This document shows, piece after piece, positions 1 to 8,842 of a stretch of 32,050 nt of DNA. Under the pieces are notes generated by a model, which saw only the letters and a list, made by a program, of their open reading frames with translations, did not search any database and had not been told where the DNA came from. Source of the stretch: Pseudomonas linyingensis (GTDB taxonomy: Bacteria; Pseudomonadota; Gammaproteobacteria; Pseudomonadales; Pseudomonadaceae). How positions within the stretch are numbered: position 1 is the stretch's first letter; the number at the start of each line of letters is the position of its first letter. The stretch is from the NCBI RefSeq assembly GCF_900109175.1, contig NZ_FNZE01000027.1, positions 1 to 32,050 on the forward strand. The letters are read 5' to 3'. The position numbers were made by a program, and so were the translations under genes.

Positions 1-1793
1 ATGGTCAGGCTGTCGCCATCGACATCGCTCGGAGCCACGAGGCCCAGGTCGGTGCCGGTGGATTCCTCGTTGACGGTGAGGCCGGCGTCGTCGGCGACCG
101 GGGCATCGTTGACCGGAGTCACGCTGACGCTGACGGTGACCGTATCGGTACCGCCCTGCCCGTCGCTGACAGTGGCGGTGAAGCTGTCACTGCCGTTGAA
201 GTTGCCGCTCGGGGTGTAGGTCCAGGTGCCGTCGGTGTTGACGATGACGCTACCGTTGGCCGGATCGGTGGCCTTGGCGAAGGTCGGCGTGTCGCCGTCC
301 GCATCGGTGGCGGTGAGCTGGCCGCTGACCGGGGTGTCTTCCGCTGTGGTCGCGGTGAGGTCGTTGCCTACCGGCGCGTCGTTGGCCGCGCTGACGGTGA
401 TGGTCAGGGTGCCGACGTCGCTCAGGCTGCCGTCGGTGACGGTGTAGGCGACGCTGTCGGTGCCGTGGAAGTTGGTCGCCGGGGTGTAGGTGTAGCTGCC
501 GTCCGCGGCGAGGGTGATGCTGCCGCCCTGGGCGGTGGCGAAGGTGCCGGCGATGACCGACAGGCTGTCGCCGTCCAGGTCGGTGTCGTTGGCATCGAGG
601 TCGATGACCGAGCTGAACGGGGTGTCTTCGGTGACGGTGATGCTGTCGTCGACCGCCACCGGCGCGTCGTTGGCCGGGCTGACGGTGATGGTCAGGGTGC
701 CGACGTCGCTCAGGCTGCCGTCGGTGACGGTGTAGGCGACGCTGTCGGTGCCGTGGAAGTTGGCCGCCGGAGTGTAGGTGTAGCTGCCGTCGGCGGCCAG
801 CACCAGGGTGCCGCCCTGGGCGGTGGCGAAGGTGCCGGCGATGACCGACAGGCTGTCGCCATCCAGGTCGGTGTCGTTGGCATCGAGGTCGATGACCGAG
901 CTGAACGGCACGTCTTCGGTAGCGCTGACGGCATCGTCGCCGGTGACCGGTGCATCGTTGACCGGAGTCACGGTGACGTTGACGGGCACAGTATCGGTAC
1001 CGCCCTGCCCGTCGCTGACAGTGACTGTGAAGCTGTCGCTGCCGTTGAAGTTGCCATTCGGCGTGTAGATCCAGGTGCCGTCGGTGTTGACGATGACGCT
1101 GCCGTTGGCCGGATCGGAGGACTTGGCGAAGGTCGGAGTGTCGCCGTCCACATCGGTGGCGGTGAGCTGGCCGCTGACCGGGGTGTCTTCCGCTGTGGTC
1201 GCGGTGAGGTCGTTGCCTACTGGGGCATCGTTGGCCGGGCTGACGGTGATCGTCAGGGTGCCGACGTCGCTCAGGCTGCCGTCGGTGATGGTGTAGGCGA
1301 CGCTGTCGGTGCCGGTGTAGTTGGCCGGCGCCGTGTAGGTGTAGCTGCCGTCGGCGGCCAACACCAAGGTGCCACCCTGGGTGGTGCTGAAGGTGCCGTC
1401 GACCACGGACAGGGTGCCGCCGTCGACATCGGTGTCGTTGGCATCGAGGTCCAGGGTGGAGCTGAACGGCACGTCCTCGGTCACGCTGACCGCATCGTCC
1501 ACGGCCACCGGCGCGTCATTCACCGGGGTAACGGTCAGACTGACAGTGATAGTGTCAATGCCGCCCTGGCCGTCGCTGACCACCACGATGAAGCTGTCGC
1601 TGCCGTGGTAGTCTGGGTTCGGCGTGTAGGTCCAGGCACCGTCGGGCGCGACGCTGACGCTGCCATGCGCCGGGTCGCTGCCCTTCGCGTAGCTCAGGGT
1701 GTCGCCGTCCGCATCGGTAGCGGTGAGCTGACCACTGATCGGCGTGTCTTCTGTGGCAATGACTGTAAGGTTGCTGCCGACTGGGACATTATT
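1..1793. repeat. Tandem cadherin/VCBS-like coding repeats of two alternating types
   Basis: Each protein unit begins at an NDAPV (first unit NNVPV) motif, read on the minus strand. Units in order from the N-terminus are: 1521-1793 (273 bp, type A), 1233-1520 (288 bp, type B), 960-1232 (A), 672-959 (B), 384-671 (B), 111-383 (A), and a partial third kind at 1-110. Type A carries an SGQLTATDxDGDT core and SDGQGG near its end. Type B carries LDANDTDxDGxxLSV and ends TDGSLSDVGTLTITVS. Units 672-959 and 384-671 are almost identical in DNA, which points to recent duplication or gene conversion. Such repeats often collapse in short-read assembly. Confidence 0.93.
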
Positions 1794-2300
1794 GCCAAAT
1801 AACAGTGCGTTACTGCTATCTGGCGCCGCTTCATCGCCCAAGCGCTCGATGACCAGCTCGGTCCCGGTTTCTATGCCATCGGTCGAGAAGCCGATGACTG
1901 GGTCCAGTCTAAGCGAAGTTTCGCTCAAGACAACAAAGCTGTGCCCCTCCCCTCCGGCACCAGTGCCAACACCACCGGCACCGCCGCCTGCCGCAGAGGC
2001 CTCGAATTCGAAGGTCGGGTCGAAGCCGGCGGCCAGGACCCGTTCAAGGTCGTCCGCCGACTCGGCGCGCTCCACGCTGGCCGCCGCCTCCAGCGCACCG
2101 GCCTGCCAGCGGCTGTTGCCGCCCAAGCGGATCACCTCACCATCGGCCAGCTGCAGCACCACCTCGCCACCGAAACCGGTGACTACCTGCTCACCTTGCA
2201 GCAAGCGCTCACCTTCAAATATCTGACGCCTGAAACCCTCTGCAGAGATGGCGAAGACCTGACCGACAAGATTTTTGACGATGGCGGCGATGGTGCTCAT
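1..2300 (-). CDS. LapA-type giant surface adhesin, N-terminal part (runs off the left edge)
   Basis: This is a reading frame of 766 uninterrupted codons with no stop before the window edge, so only the N-terminus is present. The ATG at 2300-2298 has an AGGAG ribosome site seven bases upstream (2308-2312). Residues 1-130 match the retention module of LapA-like adhesins: the start MSTIAAIVKNLVGQVFAIS, then a segment rich in charged residues, then SAAG at residues 102-105 followed by a glycine-rich linker. In LapA the periplasmic protease LapG cleaves a TAAG motif at this place to release the adhesin. From about residue 170, cadherin/VCBS-like repeats of 91 or 96 residues begin, rich in DxDGD motifs that suggest calcium binding. 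The divergent type I secretion genes next door fit its export. It could equally be a BapA- or MapA-like adhesin, since the C-terminal half is not visible. lapD and lapG are not in the window. Confidence 0.9.
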   Translation of the reverse strand, partial: MSTIAAIVKNLVGQVFAISAEGFRRQIFEGERLLQGEQVVTGFGGEVVLQLADGEVIRLGGNSRWQAGALEAAASVERAESADDLERVLAAGFDPTFEFEASAAGGGAGGVGTGAGGEGHSFVVLSETSLRLDPVIGFSTDGIETGTELVIERLGDEAAPDSSNALLFGNNVPVGSNLTVIATEDTPISGQLTATDADGDTLSYAKGSDPAHGSVSVAPDGAWTYTPNPDYHGSDSFIVVVSDGQGGIDTITVSLTVTPVNDAPVAVDDAVSVTEDVPFSSTLDLDANDTDVDGGTLSVVDGTFSTTQGGTLVLAADGSYTYTAPANYTGTDSVAYTITDGSLSDVGTLTITVSPANDAPVGNDLTATTAEDTPVSGQLTATDVDGDTPTFAKSSDPANGSVIVNTDGTWIYTPNGNFNGSDSFTVTVSDGQGGTDTVPVNVTVTPVNDAPVTGDDAVSATEDVPFSSVIDLDANDTDLDGDSLSVIAGTFATAQGGTLVLAADGSYTYTPAANFHGTDSVAYTVTDGSLSDVGTLTITVSPANDAPVAVDDSITVTEDTPFSSVIDLDANDTDLDGDSLSVIAGTFATAQGGSITLAADGSYTYTPATNFHGTDSVAYTVTDGSLSDVGTLTITVSAANDAPVGNDLTATTAEDTPVSGQLTATDADGDTPTFAKATDPANGSVIVNTDGTWTYTPSGNFNGSDSFTATVSDGQGGTDTVTVSVSVTPVNDAPVADDAGLTVNEESTGTDLGLVAPSDVDGDSLT
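1986..1997 (-). other. Putative LapG-type proteolytic release site (SAAG)
   Basis: These bases encode Ser-Ala-Ala-Gly at residues 102-105 of the adhesin, preceded by DPTFEFEA and followed by a glycine-rich stretch. LapA of P. fluorescens has TAAG at the equivalent place, and LapG cuts between the two alanines. The Thr-to-Ser change is conservative. The function is inferred from position and motif only. Confidence 0.6.
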
Positions 2301-2796
2301 GAGACAACTCCTGTGGCGCGAGGCGCGCTGAATCCTTGACCGGTGAGGCGATTGGTGACCAGGGGAGCAGCTACGAAGTGCAAGTCGAGCTCGTCGACAA
2401 GCTGGCGGGAGCCATACCGGATAGCGCATGCTCGCGACACACCGTCCCTGGTTTGGGCGTTATGCGTTGCAGGACGGGGGACTTAGCTCCCGCACAAACA
2501 TCTTTCTACACTCTGCCCCCGGAAAGTGTGGGCAGACAGTACAATCCTGACAGTTTTTCTGGCAACGGTGTTTTTATGCCATGCATGCTACCATGGCGCG
2601 CCAAAAAACCGACATAGCATAGCCGCAAGCAAGGCGCCGCAGCTCTGCGACAAGTACGCCCTCCAGCCACGCAAAATTACCCTATCGAGGGAGCGCCGCG
2701 GAATGTTTGCCCCGCCAGTCCCCATGGTTATCGGCAACCAGAGAAGGATATGGAACATATAGTCCTATCCAAAAACAGAAAGGAGTCTTGATAAAT
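2301..2796. other. Divergent intergenic region between adhesin and secretion genes
   Basis: About 500 bases lie between two divergent starts, and the region is visibly richer in A and T than the flanking genes. It must carry the control regions for both directions. I see no convincing gene; the short open frames here lack ribosome sites. A candidate minus-strand promoter is listed separately. For the plus-strand gene a TATAGT hexamer at 2758-2763 could be a -10 element, but no good -35 accompanies it. I did not find an obvious FleQ-type palindrome. Confidence 0.6.
2538..2565 (-). promoter_or_regulatory. Candidate sigma70 promoter for the adhesin gene
   Basis: On the minus strand TTGCCA (2565-2560) is separated by 16 bases from TGTACT (2543-2538). 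Each hexamer matches four or more bases of consensus. It would give a leader of about 230 bases. The call rests on hexamer matching only. Confidence 0.3.
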
Positions 2797-4140
2797 ATGC
2801 GTTTCTCTGCAGCCTTCCCCTTGGCCCTCGCAGTTTCCCTGTCGGCCCACGGCCAGACGCTCAGCGAGGCCATGCAGTCCGCGCTCGAGGTTCACCCGGA
2901 AATCCAGGCGGGCATTCACGCACGCCTGTCTGTCGAGGAGCAGATGAAGGCCGCCAAGGGTGGCTACCTGCCGCAGGTCGACTTGCTCGCCAGCTACGGC
3001 CGCGAGAACACCGACAGCCCGGGAACCCGTGGCAATGCGCATGACACGGAAACCCTGACCCGCGGCGAGTCCTCCCTGCGCCTGCAGCAGATGCTGTTCG
3101 ACGGCTTTGCCACTAGCGGTGAAGTCGGGCGCCAGCGCGCCACGGTCAATGCCCGCGCCTACGAGTTGCTGGGCAGTTCCGAACAGACGGCGCTGCGGGT
3201 TGCCGAGATCTATCTTGATGTGCTAAGGCGCGAGGCACTGGTGCGCCTTGCCGAAGACAACCTGCGCAGCCATGAGCGCATCTACGATCAGATCAGGCTG
3301 CGCAGCGAGCGTGGAGTAGGCCGCATGGCCGACCTCGACCAGGCCGAGGCGCGCCTGGCCCAGGCACGCAACAACCTGCTCACCGAGCAAGTCAATCTGT
3401 CCGACGCCCAGGTGAACTACTTCAGCGTGGTCGGCAGGAATCCCGCGGACCTGAACCAGCCACCCACGCTGTCCGGCCAGCTACCGACCAGCCTGCAGGA
3501 CGCCCGCAAGGAGCTGCTGAGCAACAATCCGCTGCTCAGTTCGGCCCAGTCGGATGTGCAGGCTGCCGAACACCAGTACGCAGTGGCCAAGTCGACCTTC
3601 TATCCGCGCGTCGACGCCGAACTGTCACGCTCGGCGGACAACAACATCGACGGCAGCACAGGCCACCAGAACGAATGGCGGGCCATGCTCAACATGCGCT
3701 ACAACCTGTTCGCTGGCGGCAGCAACAAGGCCGACCTGCAGTCCAAGGCGTATCAGATCAACCAGAGCATGGACATTCGCAACAACGCCCTGCGCGTGCT
3801 TAACGAGGATCTGGGACTGGCCTGGAACGCGCTGAACAACGCACGACAGCAGCTGCCCATCGCCCAGCAGTACGTCGACTACAGCACCCGTGTGCGCACC
3901 TCCTACCAGAAGCAGTTCATCCTGGGTGACCGCACCCTGCTCGACCTGCTCGACAGCGAGAACGAGCTGTTCACCGCCAGCCGCCGCCTGGAGGATGTGC
4001 GCTACGCAGAGCTGTTTACCCAATACCGGATCAAGGCCATCACCGGTACCCTGCTGAAGAGCCAAGGGGTAGTCGCACCGATCGCGGCCACTCCGCTGGA
4101 TGAGGTCAAGCCGCAGGTCGAGCTGCCTACGCTGAACTGA
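2797..4140 (+). CDS. TolC/LapE-like outer-membrane channel of a type I secretion system
   Basis: The protein has 447 residues from the ATG at 2797, which has AAAGGAG just upstream (2779-2785); an in-frame start 30 codons earlier lacks this site. The first 20 residues look like a signal peptide ending AHGQ. The mature protein starts TLSEAMQSALEVHPEI, as in the TolC/AggA family, and has the two-fold repeated helical layout with long coiled-coil stretches, including RMADLDQAEARLAQARNN. The length fits the family. TolC-like trimers form the outer-membrane duct of type I exporters, and this one lies just upstream of the ABC transporter and adaptor genes. In P. fluorescens LapE is the matching part for LapA export. 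The 120-base gap to the next gene has only a 5-bp hairpin (4146-4158), so read-through is likely. Confidence 0.88.
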   Translation: MRFSAAFPLALAVSLSAHGQTLSEAMQSALEVHPEIQAGIHARLSVEEQMKAAKGGYLPQVDLLASYGRENTDSPGTRGNAHDTETLTRGESSLRLQQMLFDGFATSGEVGRQRATVNARAYELLGSSEQTALRVAEIYLDVLRREALVRLAEDNLRSHERIYDQIRLRSERGVGRMADLDQAEARLAQARNNLLTEQVNLSDAQVNYFSVVGRNPADLNQPPTLSGQLPTSLQDARKELLSNNPLLSSAQSDVQAAEHQYAVAKSTFYPRVDAELSRSADNNIDGSTGHQNEWRAMLNMRYNLFAGGSNKADLQSKAYQINQSMDIRNNALRVLNEDLGLAWNALNNARQQLPIAQQYVDYSTRVRTSYQKQFILGDRTLLDLLDSENELFTASRRLEDVRYAELFTQYRIKAITGTLLKSQGVVAPIAATPLDEVKPQVELPTLN

Positions 4141-4260
4141 TCACCGCCCGGAGCGGGCAGTCCCTAGGCTACCCGCCTGCCTGAGGCTCCTGGCACCTGC
4201 GCGTCGCGCCAGCCTGGCGCAGCTGCCATGAGCCCTACTCTCCAGCACGAGTGAAATCCT

Positions 4261-6417
4261 GTGACCGTCGAGCTACACCAGTCCCCCTCCCGCTGCGACC
4301 CACGCGACCGCCACGACGACCCACTGCTCGACAGCCTGCTGTCGCTGTGTGTACTGCATCAGAAGCCGGCCAGCCGGGCCATGCTCACCAGCGGCCTGCC
4401 GCTGCCCGAGCAGTGTCTGACCGCCGAGCTGCTGCCGCGCGCAGCGGCCCGCGGCGGGCTGCAGGGACGCTGGCTGCGCCGACCTCTGGAGAAGATCCCG
4501 GCCATTGCCCTGCCGGCCCTGCTGCTGCTGCGTGACAGCCGCAGCGCCCTGCTGCTCGGCTGGGACGAACAGGGCCAGGCGCGGGTCATGCTCAGCGAGA
4601 GCGAGGGCGGCGAAGTGCGCGTCAGCGCCGAGCTGCTCGCCGAGGACTACAGCGGCCAGGCATTCTTCGCCCAGCCGCAGCACAGGTTCGAACTCAGCCA
4701 GGGCGAGCTGATCCCGCGCGCAGCTTCCTGGTTCCGCGATACCCTCAAGCGCTCGCGCTGGCTGTATGTCGATGCCGTGGCCGCCAGCCTGGTGATCAAC
4801 CTGATCGGCCTGGTCATCCCGCTGTTCGTGATGAATGTCTACGACCGCGTGGTGCCCAACCAGGCGACCGCGACCCTGTGGGTGCTGGCGCTCGGCGTGG
4901 CCGGCGCCTTTCTGTTCGACCTGCTGCTCAAGACCCTGCGCGGCCTGTGCCTGGATCTGGCCGGCAAGAAGACCGACCTGATCATTTCCGCCACGCTGTT
5001 CGAGCGTATCGCCGGCATGGCCATGAAGTTCCGCCCGGCGCGGGTCGGCAGCTTCGCGCAGAGCATTCACGAATTCCAGAGCCTGCGCGACTTCCTCGCT
5101 TCGCTCACGCTGGCCAGCCTGATCGACCTGCCCTTCGTCCTGCTGATCCTCGCCGCGATCGCGCTGATCGGCGGGCAACTGGTATGGATTCCGCTGCTGA
5201 CCTTTCCGCTGGCGGCGCTGATCAGCTGGACGCTGCAGAGACCCCTGGCTCAGATCATGCAGAGCAGCATGGCACTGGCTGCCGAGCGCCAGTCGAGCCT
5301 GATCGAGACCCTCGGCGGCCTCGATGCCATCAAGGCCAACAATGCCGAGAGCGAGCGCCAGTACCTGTGGGAGCAGACCATCGGCACCCTCGCCCGCCTG
5401 GAACTGCGCGCGCGCATGCTCTCCAGTCTGGGGCTCAATTCGACGGTGTTCTTGCAGCAGCTGGCCGGGGTGGCCACCATCGTCGCCGGCGTCTACCTGA
5501 TCATCGCCGGCGAGCTCAGCATGGGCGGCCTGATCGCCTGCTACATGCTCGGCGGTCGTGCCTTGGCGCCGCTGACCCAGCTTTCCAGCCTGGTACTGCG
5601 CTATCAGCAGGCCAAGGTGACCCTGGACTCGGTCAACCAACTGATGAGCCTCCCCCAGGAGCGCCACGCGGACGAACGTCCGCTCAAGCGCCAGACTCTG
5701 CAGGGCGCCATCGAGTTCCGCCACGTCGACTTCCACTACCCGGAGCAACAGCAGGCGGCCCTCTCGGACATCACCCTGAGCATCCGCCCCGGCGAGAAGA
5801 TCGGCATCGTCGGCCGCAGCGGCTCGGGCAAGAGTTCGCTGGCCAGGCTGATCGTCGGCCTGCACCAACCCGACAGTGGCAGCCTGCTGCTCGACGGCAT
5901 CGATGTGCGCCAGCTGGACGTCAGCGACCTGCGCCACAACATCGGCTATGTGCCCCAGGACATCCAGCTGCTCTCCGGCACCCTGCGCGACAACCTGATG
6001 TCCGGCGCACGCTACGTGGAGGACAAGCAGGTGTTGCAGGCCGCCGAGCTGGCCGGCGTGCACGAATTCGCCCGCCTGCACCCCAAGGGCTACGAGCTGC
6101 AGGTCGGCGAGCGTGGCCAGAATCTGTCCGGAGGCCAGCGCCAGCATGTCGCCCTGGCCCGAGCGCTGCTGCTCGACCCGCCGATCCTGCTGCTCGACGA
6201 ACCGACCAGCGCCATGGACAACACCAGCGAGGAGCAGCTCAAACGGCGTCTGCAGGCAGTCATCGCCAACAAGACCCTGCTGCTGGTAACCCACCGTGCC
6301 TCAATGCTCAGCCTGGTCGACCGGCTGATCATCGTGGAGCGCGGGCGCATCATCGCCGACGGCCCCAAGGAGGCCGTCATGGAAGCACTGAAGAAGGGGC
6401 AGATCAGTGTCGAATAA
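4261..6417 (+). CDS. lapB: LapB-like type I secretion ABC transporter/permease
   Basis: This 718-residue inner-membrane ATPase would energise export of the large adhesin. It starts at GTG 4261 with only a weak ribosome site. Residues 1 to about 135 form a C39-peptidase-like domain without an evident catalytic cysteine-histidine pair, as is usual for RTX adhesin exporters. The membrane domain follows (about 160-430; hydrophobic segments such as VINLIGLVIPLFVMN). The ATPase domain shows Walker A GRSGSGKS at 518-525, signature LSGGQ at 622-626, Walker B aspartate and glutamate at 646-647 and the switch histidine at 678. Length and N-terminal sequence match LapB. The stop overlaps the next gene by 11 bases, which indicates coupled translation. 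Confidence 0.92.
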   Translation: MTVELHQSPSRCDPRDRHDDPLLDSLLSLCVLHQKPASRAMLTSGLPLPEQCLTAELLPRAAARGGLQGRWLRRPLEKIPAIALPALLLLRDSRSALLLGWDEQGQARVMLSESEGGEVRVSAELLAEDYSGQAFFAQPQHRFELSQGELIPRAASWFRDTLKRSRWLYVDAVAASLVINLIGLVIPLFVMNVYDRVVPNQATATLWVLALGVAGAFLFDLLLKTLRGLCLDLAGKKTDLIISATLFERIAGMAMKFRPARVGSFAQSIHEFQSLRDFLASLTLASLIDLPFVLLILAAIALIGGQLVWIPLLTFPLAALISWTLQRPLAQIMQSSMALAAERQSSLIETLGGLDAIKANNAESERQYLWEQTIGTLARLELRARMLSSLGLNSTVFLQQLAGVATIVAGVYLIIAGELSMGGLIACYMLGGRALAPLTQLSSLVLRYQQAKVTLDSVNQLMSLPQERHADERPLKRQTLQGAIEFRHVDFHYPEQQQAALSDITLSIRPGEKIGIVGRSGSGKSSLARLIVGLHQPDSGSLLLDGIDVRQLDVSDLRHNIGYVPQDIQLLSGTLRDNLMSGARYVEDKQVLQAAELAGVHEFARLHPKGYELQVGERGQNLSGGQRQHVALARALLLDPPILLLDEPTSAMDNTSEEQLKRRLQAVIANKTLLLVTHRASMLSLVDRLIIVERGRIIADGPKEAVMEALKKGQISVE

Positions 6418-7780
6418 GGCATCAGCAGGCGGCCCGCATCAGGCCCTGGGCAGCTACTTCGGCAGCCGCGACGAACTCGGCAACGCGCCACTTCCCGAGG
6501 TGCGCAAGGCTCTGATCGAGGACGCCCCACGGGTGGTGCGCCTGACCATCTGGGCACTGATTGGTTTCATTCTGTTCCTCCTCACCTGGGCGCATTTCGC
6601 CGTGGTCGAGGAGGTCACCCGCGGCGAAGGCAAGGCAATCCCCTCATCGCGCCTGCAAAAGATCCAGAACCTGGAGGGCGGTATAGTCGCGGAGATCTTC
6701 GTGCACGACGGCCAGGTGGTGGAGGCAGGCGCGCCACTGCTGCGCCTCGACGATACCCGGTTCGCTTCCAATGTTGGCGAAACCGAGGCCGACCGCCTGG
6801 GCCTTGAGCTGCGTGTCGAACGCCTCAAGGCAGAGATCGACGGCGTGCTGCTGAGCTTTCCCGAAGCGCTGCGCAGCCAGGCCCCAGTGCAGGCCGACAG
6901 CGAGCTGGCGTTGTTCGATAGCCGCCAGAGGCAGCTACACGACGAGGTGGCCGGCCTCGAAGAACAGCTGATCCAGCGTCGTCAGGAGTTGCGCGAATAC
7001 GCCTCCAAGCAGGGCCAGTTCCGCAACAGCCTGACCCTGCTGCGCCAGGAAATCCGCATGTCCGAGCCGCTGGTGGCGGAAGGCGCGGCCTCCGAAGTGG
7101 AGCTGCTGCGCCTGCGGCGTGCCGAAGTCGAGGCACGCGGCCAGCTGGAAGCCACTGCGCTGGCCATCCCCCGCGCCGAAGCGGCCATCGCCGAAGTCGA
7201 GCGCAAAATCGGTGAAACCCGCGCACGCTTTCGCAGCGAGGCGCTCACCCAGCTCAACGAGATGCAGACCGAGCTGAGCAAGGTCCAGTCCACTGGTAAA
7301 GCGCTGGAGGATCGAGTCAAGCGCACCCTGGTCACCTCGCCGGTACGTGGCATCGTCAAGCAGGTGTTGGTCAACACCATTGGCGGCGTCATCCAGCCGG
7401 GCAGCGATCTGGTGGAGATCGTGCCGCTGGACGACACCCTGCTGGTCGAGGCACGTATTCGCCCCCAGGACATCGCCTTCCTGCACCCCGGCCAGGCGGC
7501 CACAGTCAAGTTCACCGCCTACGACTACACCATCTATGGCGGACTCAAGGGCAAGCTGGAGCAGATCGGCGCCGACACCGTTACCGACGAGGATGGCAAC
7601 AGCTTCTATGTAATCAAGCTGCGCACCGAGAAGAGCCATCTGGGTAGCGCCGAGGATCCGTTGCTGATCATCCCCGGCATGGTCGCCTCGGTCGACATCC
7701 TCACCGGAGAGAAGAGCATCCTCAGCTACCTGCTCAAGCCGATCCTGCGCGCCCGCGCCGAGGCCCTGCGCGAGCGCTGA
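6407..7780 (+). CDS. lapC: LapC-like membrane fusion (HlyD-family) adaptor
   Basis: The protein has 457 residues from a GTG at 6407 that lies inside the end of lapB (11-base overlap) with AAGGGG upstream. It has a short cytoplasmic N-terminus, a single membrane segment around residues 45-65 (LTIWALIGFILFLLTWAHFAVV), a lipoyl-like half ending NLEGGIVAEIFV, a long periplasmic coiled coil (about 120-290) and a C-terminal beta-barrel part with GGVIQPGSDLVEIVP. This is the standard layout of type I secretion adaptors, which link the ABC transporter to the TolC-like duct. It closes the presumed secretion operon; only 12 bases separate its stop from the convergent dinB stop, and no terminator is visible between them. 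Confidence 0.92.
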   Translation: MSNKASAGGPHQALGSYFGSRDELGNAPLPEVRKALIEDAPRVVRLTIWALIGFILFLLTWAHFAVVEEVTRGEGKAIPSSRLQKIQNLEGGIVAEIFVHDGQVVEAGAPLLRLDDTRFASNVGETEADRLGLELRVERLKAEIDGVLLSFPEALRSQAPVQADSELALFDSRQRQLHDEVAGLEEQLIQRRQELREYASKQGQFRNSLTLLRQEIRMSEPLVAEGAASEVELLRLRRAEVEARGQLEATALAIPRAEAAIAEVERKIGETRARFRSEALTQLNEMQTELSKVQSTGKALEDRVKRTLVTSPVRGIVKQVLVNTIGGVIQPGSDLVEIVPLDDTLLVEARIRPQDIAFLHPGQAATVKFTAYDYTIYGGLKGKLEQIGADTVTDEDGNSFYVIKLRTEKSHLGSAEDPLLIIPGMVASVDILTGEKSILSYLLKPILRARAEALRER

Positions 7781-7792
7781 CTTGGAACCCGC

Positions 7793-8842
7793 CTAGAACA
7801 ACGCCAGCTGCTCGCCGCCCTCGCGCAGGTCGAGCAGACGTACCCCCACCCCGATCAGCCGCACCGGCCGGTCGCCGCGGGCAAAGGCTGCGGCCAACAG
7901 GTGCCGGTAGCTGTCGGCATCGCGTCCGGCGCCGGCCTGCTCGAGGGTGGTCTGGGTGAAGTCGTGGAACTTCAGCTTGACCAGCGGCTTGCCCGCCCGG
8001 TAGCCGCTGTCCAGCCGCGCCAGGCGGCGCTCCAGCTGCTCCAGCAGTACCGGCAGTTCGGCCTGGCAGGCCGCCAGATCGGGTAGATCACGGTCAAAGG
8101 TGTGTTCGACGCTGACCGTCTGGCGCCGCCGCTCCACCTGCACGGGCCGCTCGTCGATGCCATGGGCCAGCTGCCACAGACGCTCGCCGAAACTGCCGAA
8201 CTCGCGCACCAGCGCCAGGCGCTCCCATTGGCGCAGATCGCGGCAACGCTGGATGCCGAGGCGCGCCAGGCGCTCGGCGGTGACCTTGCCCACCCCGTGC
8301 AGGCGCGCCACCGGCAATGCGGCGACGAATTCGTCCACCTCGCCCGGGGTGATCACGCACAGGCCGTCCGGCTTGTGCCAGTCGCTGGCGATCTTGGCGA
8401 GGAACTTGTTCGGCGCCACCCCGGCCGACACGGTGATGTCCAGCTCCGTGCGCACCCGCTGGCGGATGTCCTCGGCGATGCGCGTGGCGCTGCCGGCAAA
8501 GTGCGCGGAGTCGGACACGTCCAGATAGGCTTCGTCCAGCGACAGCGGTTCGATCAGCTCGGTGTAGTCCTGCAAGATGGCGTGGATCTGCTGCGAGGCC
8601 GCCTTGTACGCCTCGAAACGTGGGCGCACGATCAGCAGCTGCGGGCACAGTGCCAATGCCGTGCGCGAGGCCATCGCCGAGTGCACGCCGAAGGCACGCG
8701 CCTCGTAGTTGCAGGTGGCGATCACGCCGCGCCGATCCGGCGCACCGCCCACGGCCATGGGACGTCCGGCCAGACGCGGGTCGTCGCGCATCTCGATGGC
8801 GGCGAAGAAGCAGTCGCAGTCAATATGGATGATCTTGCGCAC
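7793..8842 (-). CDS. dinB: DNA polymerase IV (translesion Y-family polymerase)
   Basis: The 349-residue protein starts MRKIIHIDCDCFFAAIE, almost as in E. coli DinB. The metal-binding residues fall in the expected places: D8, and D103-E104 in SLDEAYLDVS. The C-terminus ends QLALF, which fits a sliding-clamp binding motif. Pol IV copies past damaged bases and extends mismatched primers and is usually induced by the SOS response. A degenerate LexA-like site lies 24 bases upstream of the start. It is transcribed towards the lap operon and away from the initiator tRNA. Confidence 0.96.
   Translation of the reverse strand: MRKIIHIDCDCFFAAIEMRDDPRLAGRPMAVGGAPDRRGVIATCNYEARAFGVHSAMASRTALALCPQLLIVRPRFEAYKAASQQIHAILQDYTELIEPLSLDEAYLDVSDSAHFAGSATRIAEDIRQRVRTELDITVSAGVAPNKFLAKIASDWHKPDGLCVITPGEVDEFVAALPVARLHGVGKVTAERLARLGIQRCRDLRQWERLALVREFGSFGERLWQLAHGIDERPVQVERRRQTVSVEHTFDRDLPDLAACQAELPVLLEQLERRLARLDSGYRAGKPLVKLKFHDFTQTTLEQAGAGRDADSYRHLLAAAFARGDRPVRLIGVGVRLLDLREGGEQLALF

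Noticed and set aside
1-1793. Possible CRISPR array
   Set aside because: Units of 273 and 288 bp are fully coding protein repeats; there are no short direct repeats with unique spacers.
465-1802. Long plus-strand open frame opposite the adhesin repeats
   Set aside because: It is an antisense shadow of the GC-rich repeat array; its protein is a low-complexity repeat without known domains, and the minus strand has an unbroken adhesin frame.
2579-2615. Short palindromes around CCATGCATGC and CCATGG
   Set aside because: They are short and of a kind expected by chance; no spacing or promoter context supports an operator.
4273-6294. 673-codon minus-strand open frame opposite lapB
   Set aside because: It is a GC-rich antisense shadow; lapB has all catalytic motifs in its own frame, while the shadow has glutamine/alanine-rich sequence and no ribosome site.
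4878-6515. 545-codon open frame in another frame of lapB
   Set aside because: It is an Arg/Pro/Ala-rich shadow frame, typical of high-GC coding DNA.
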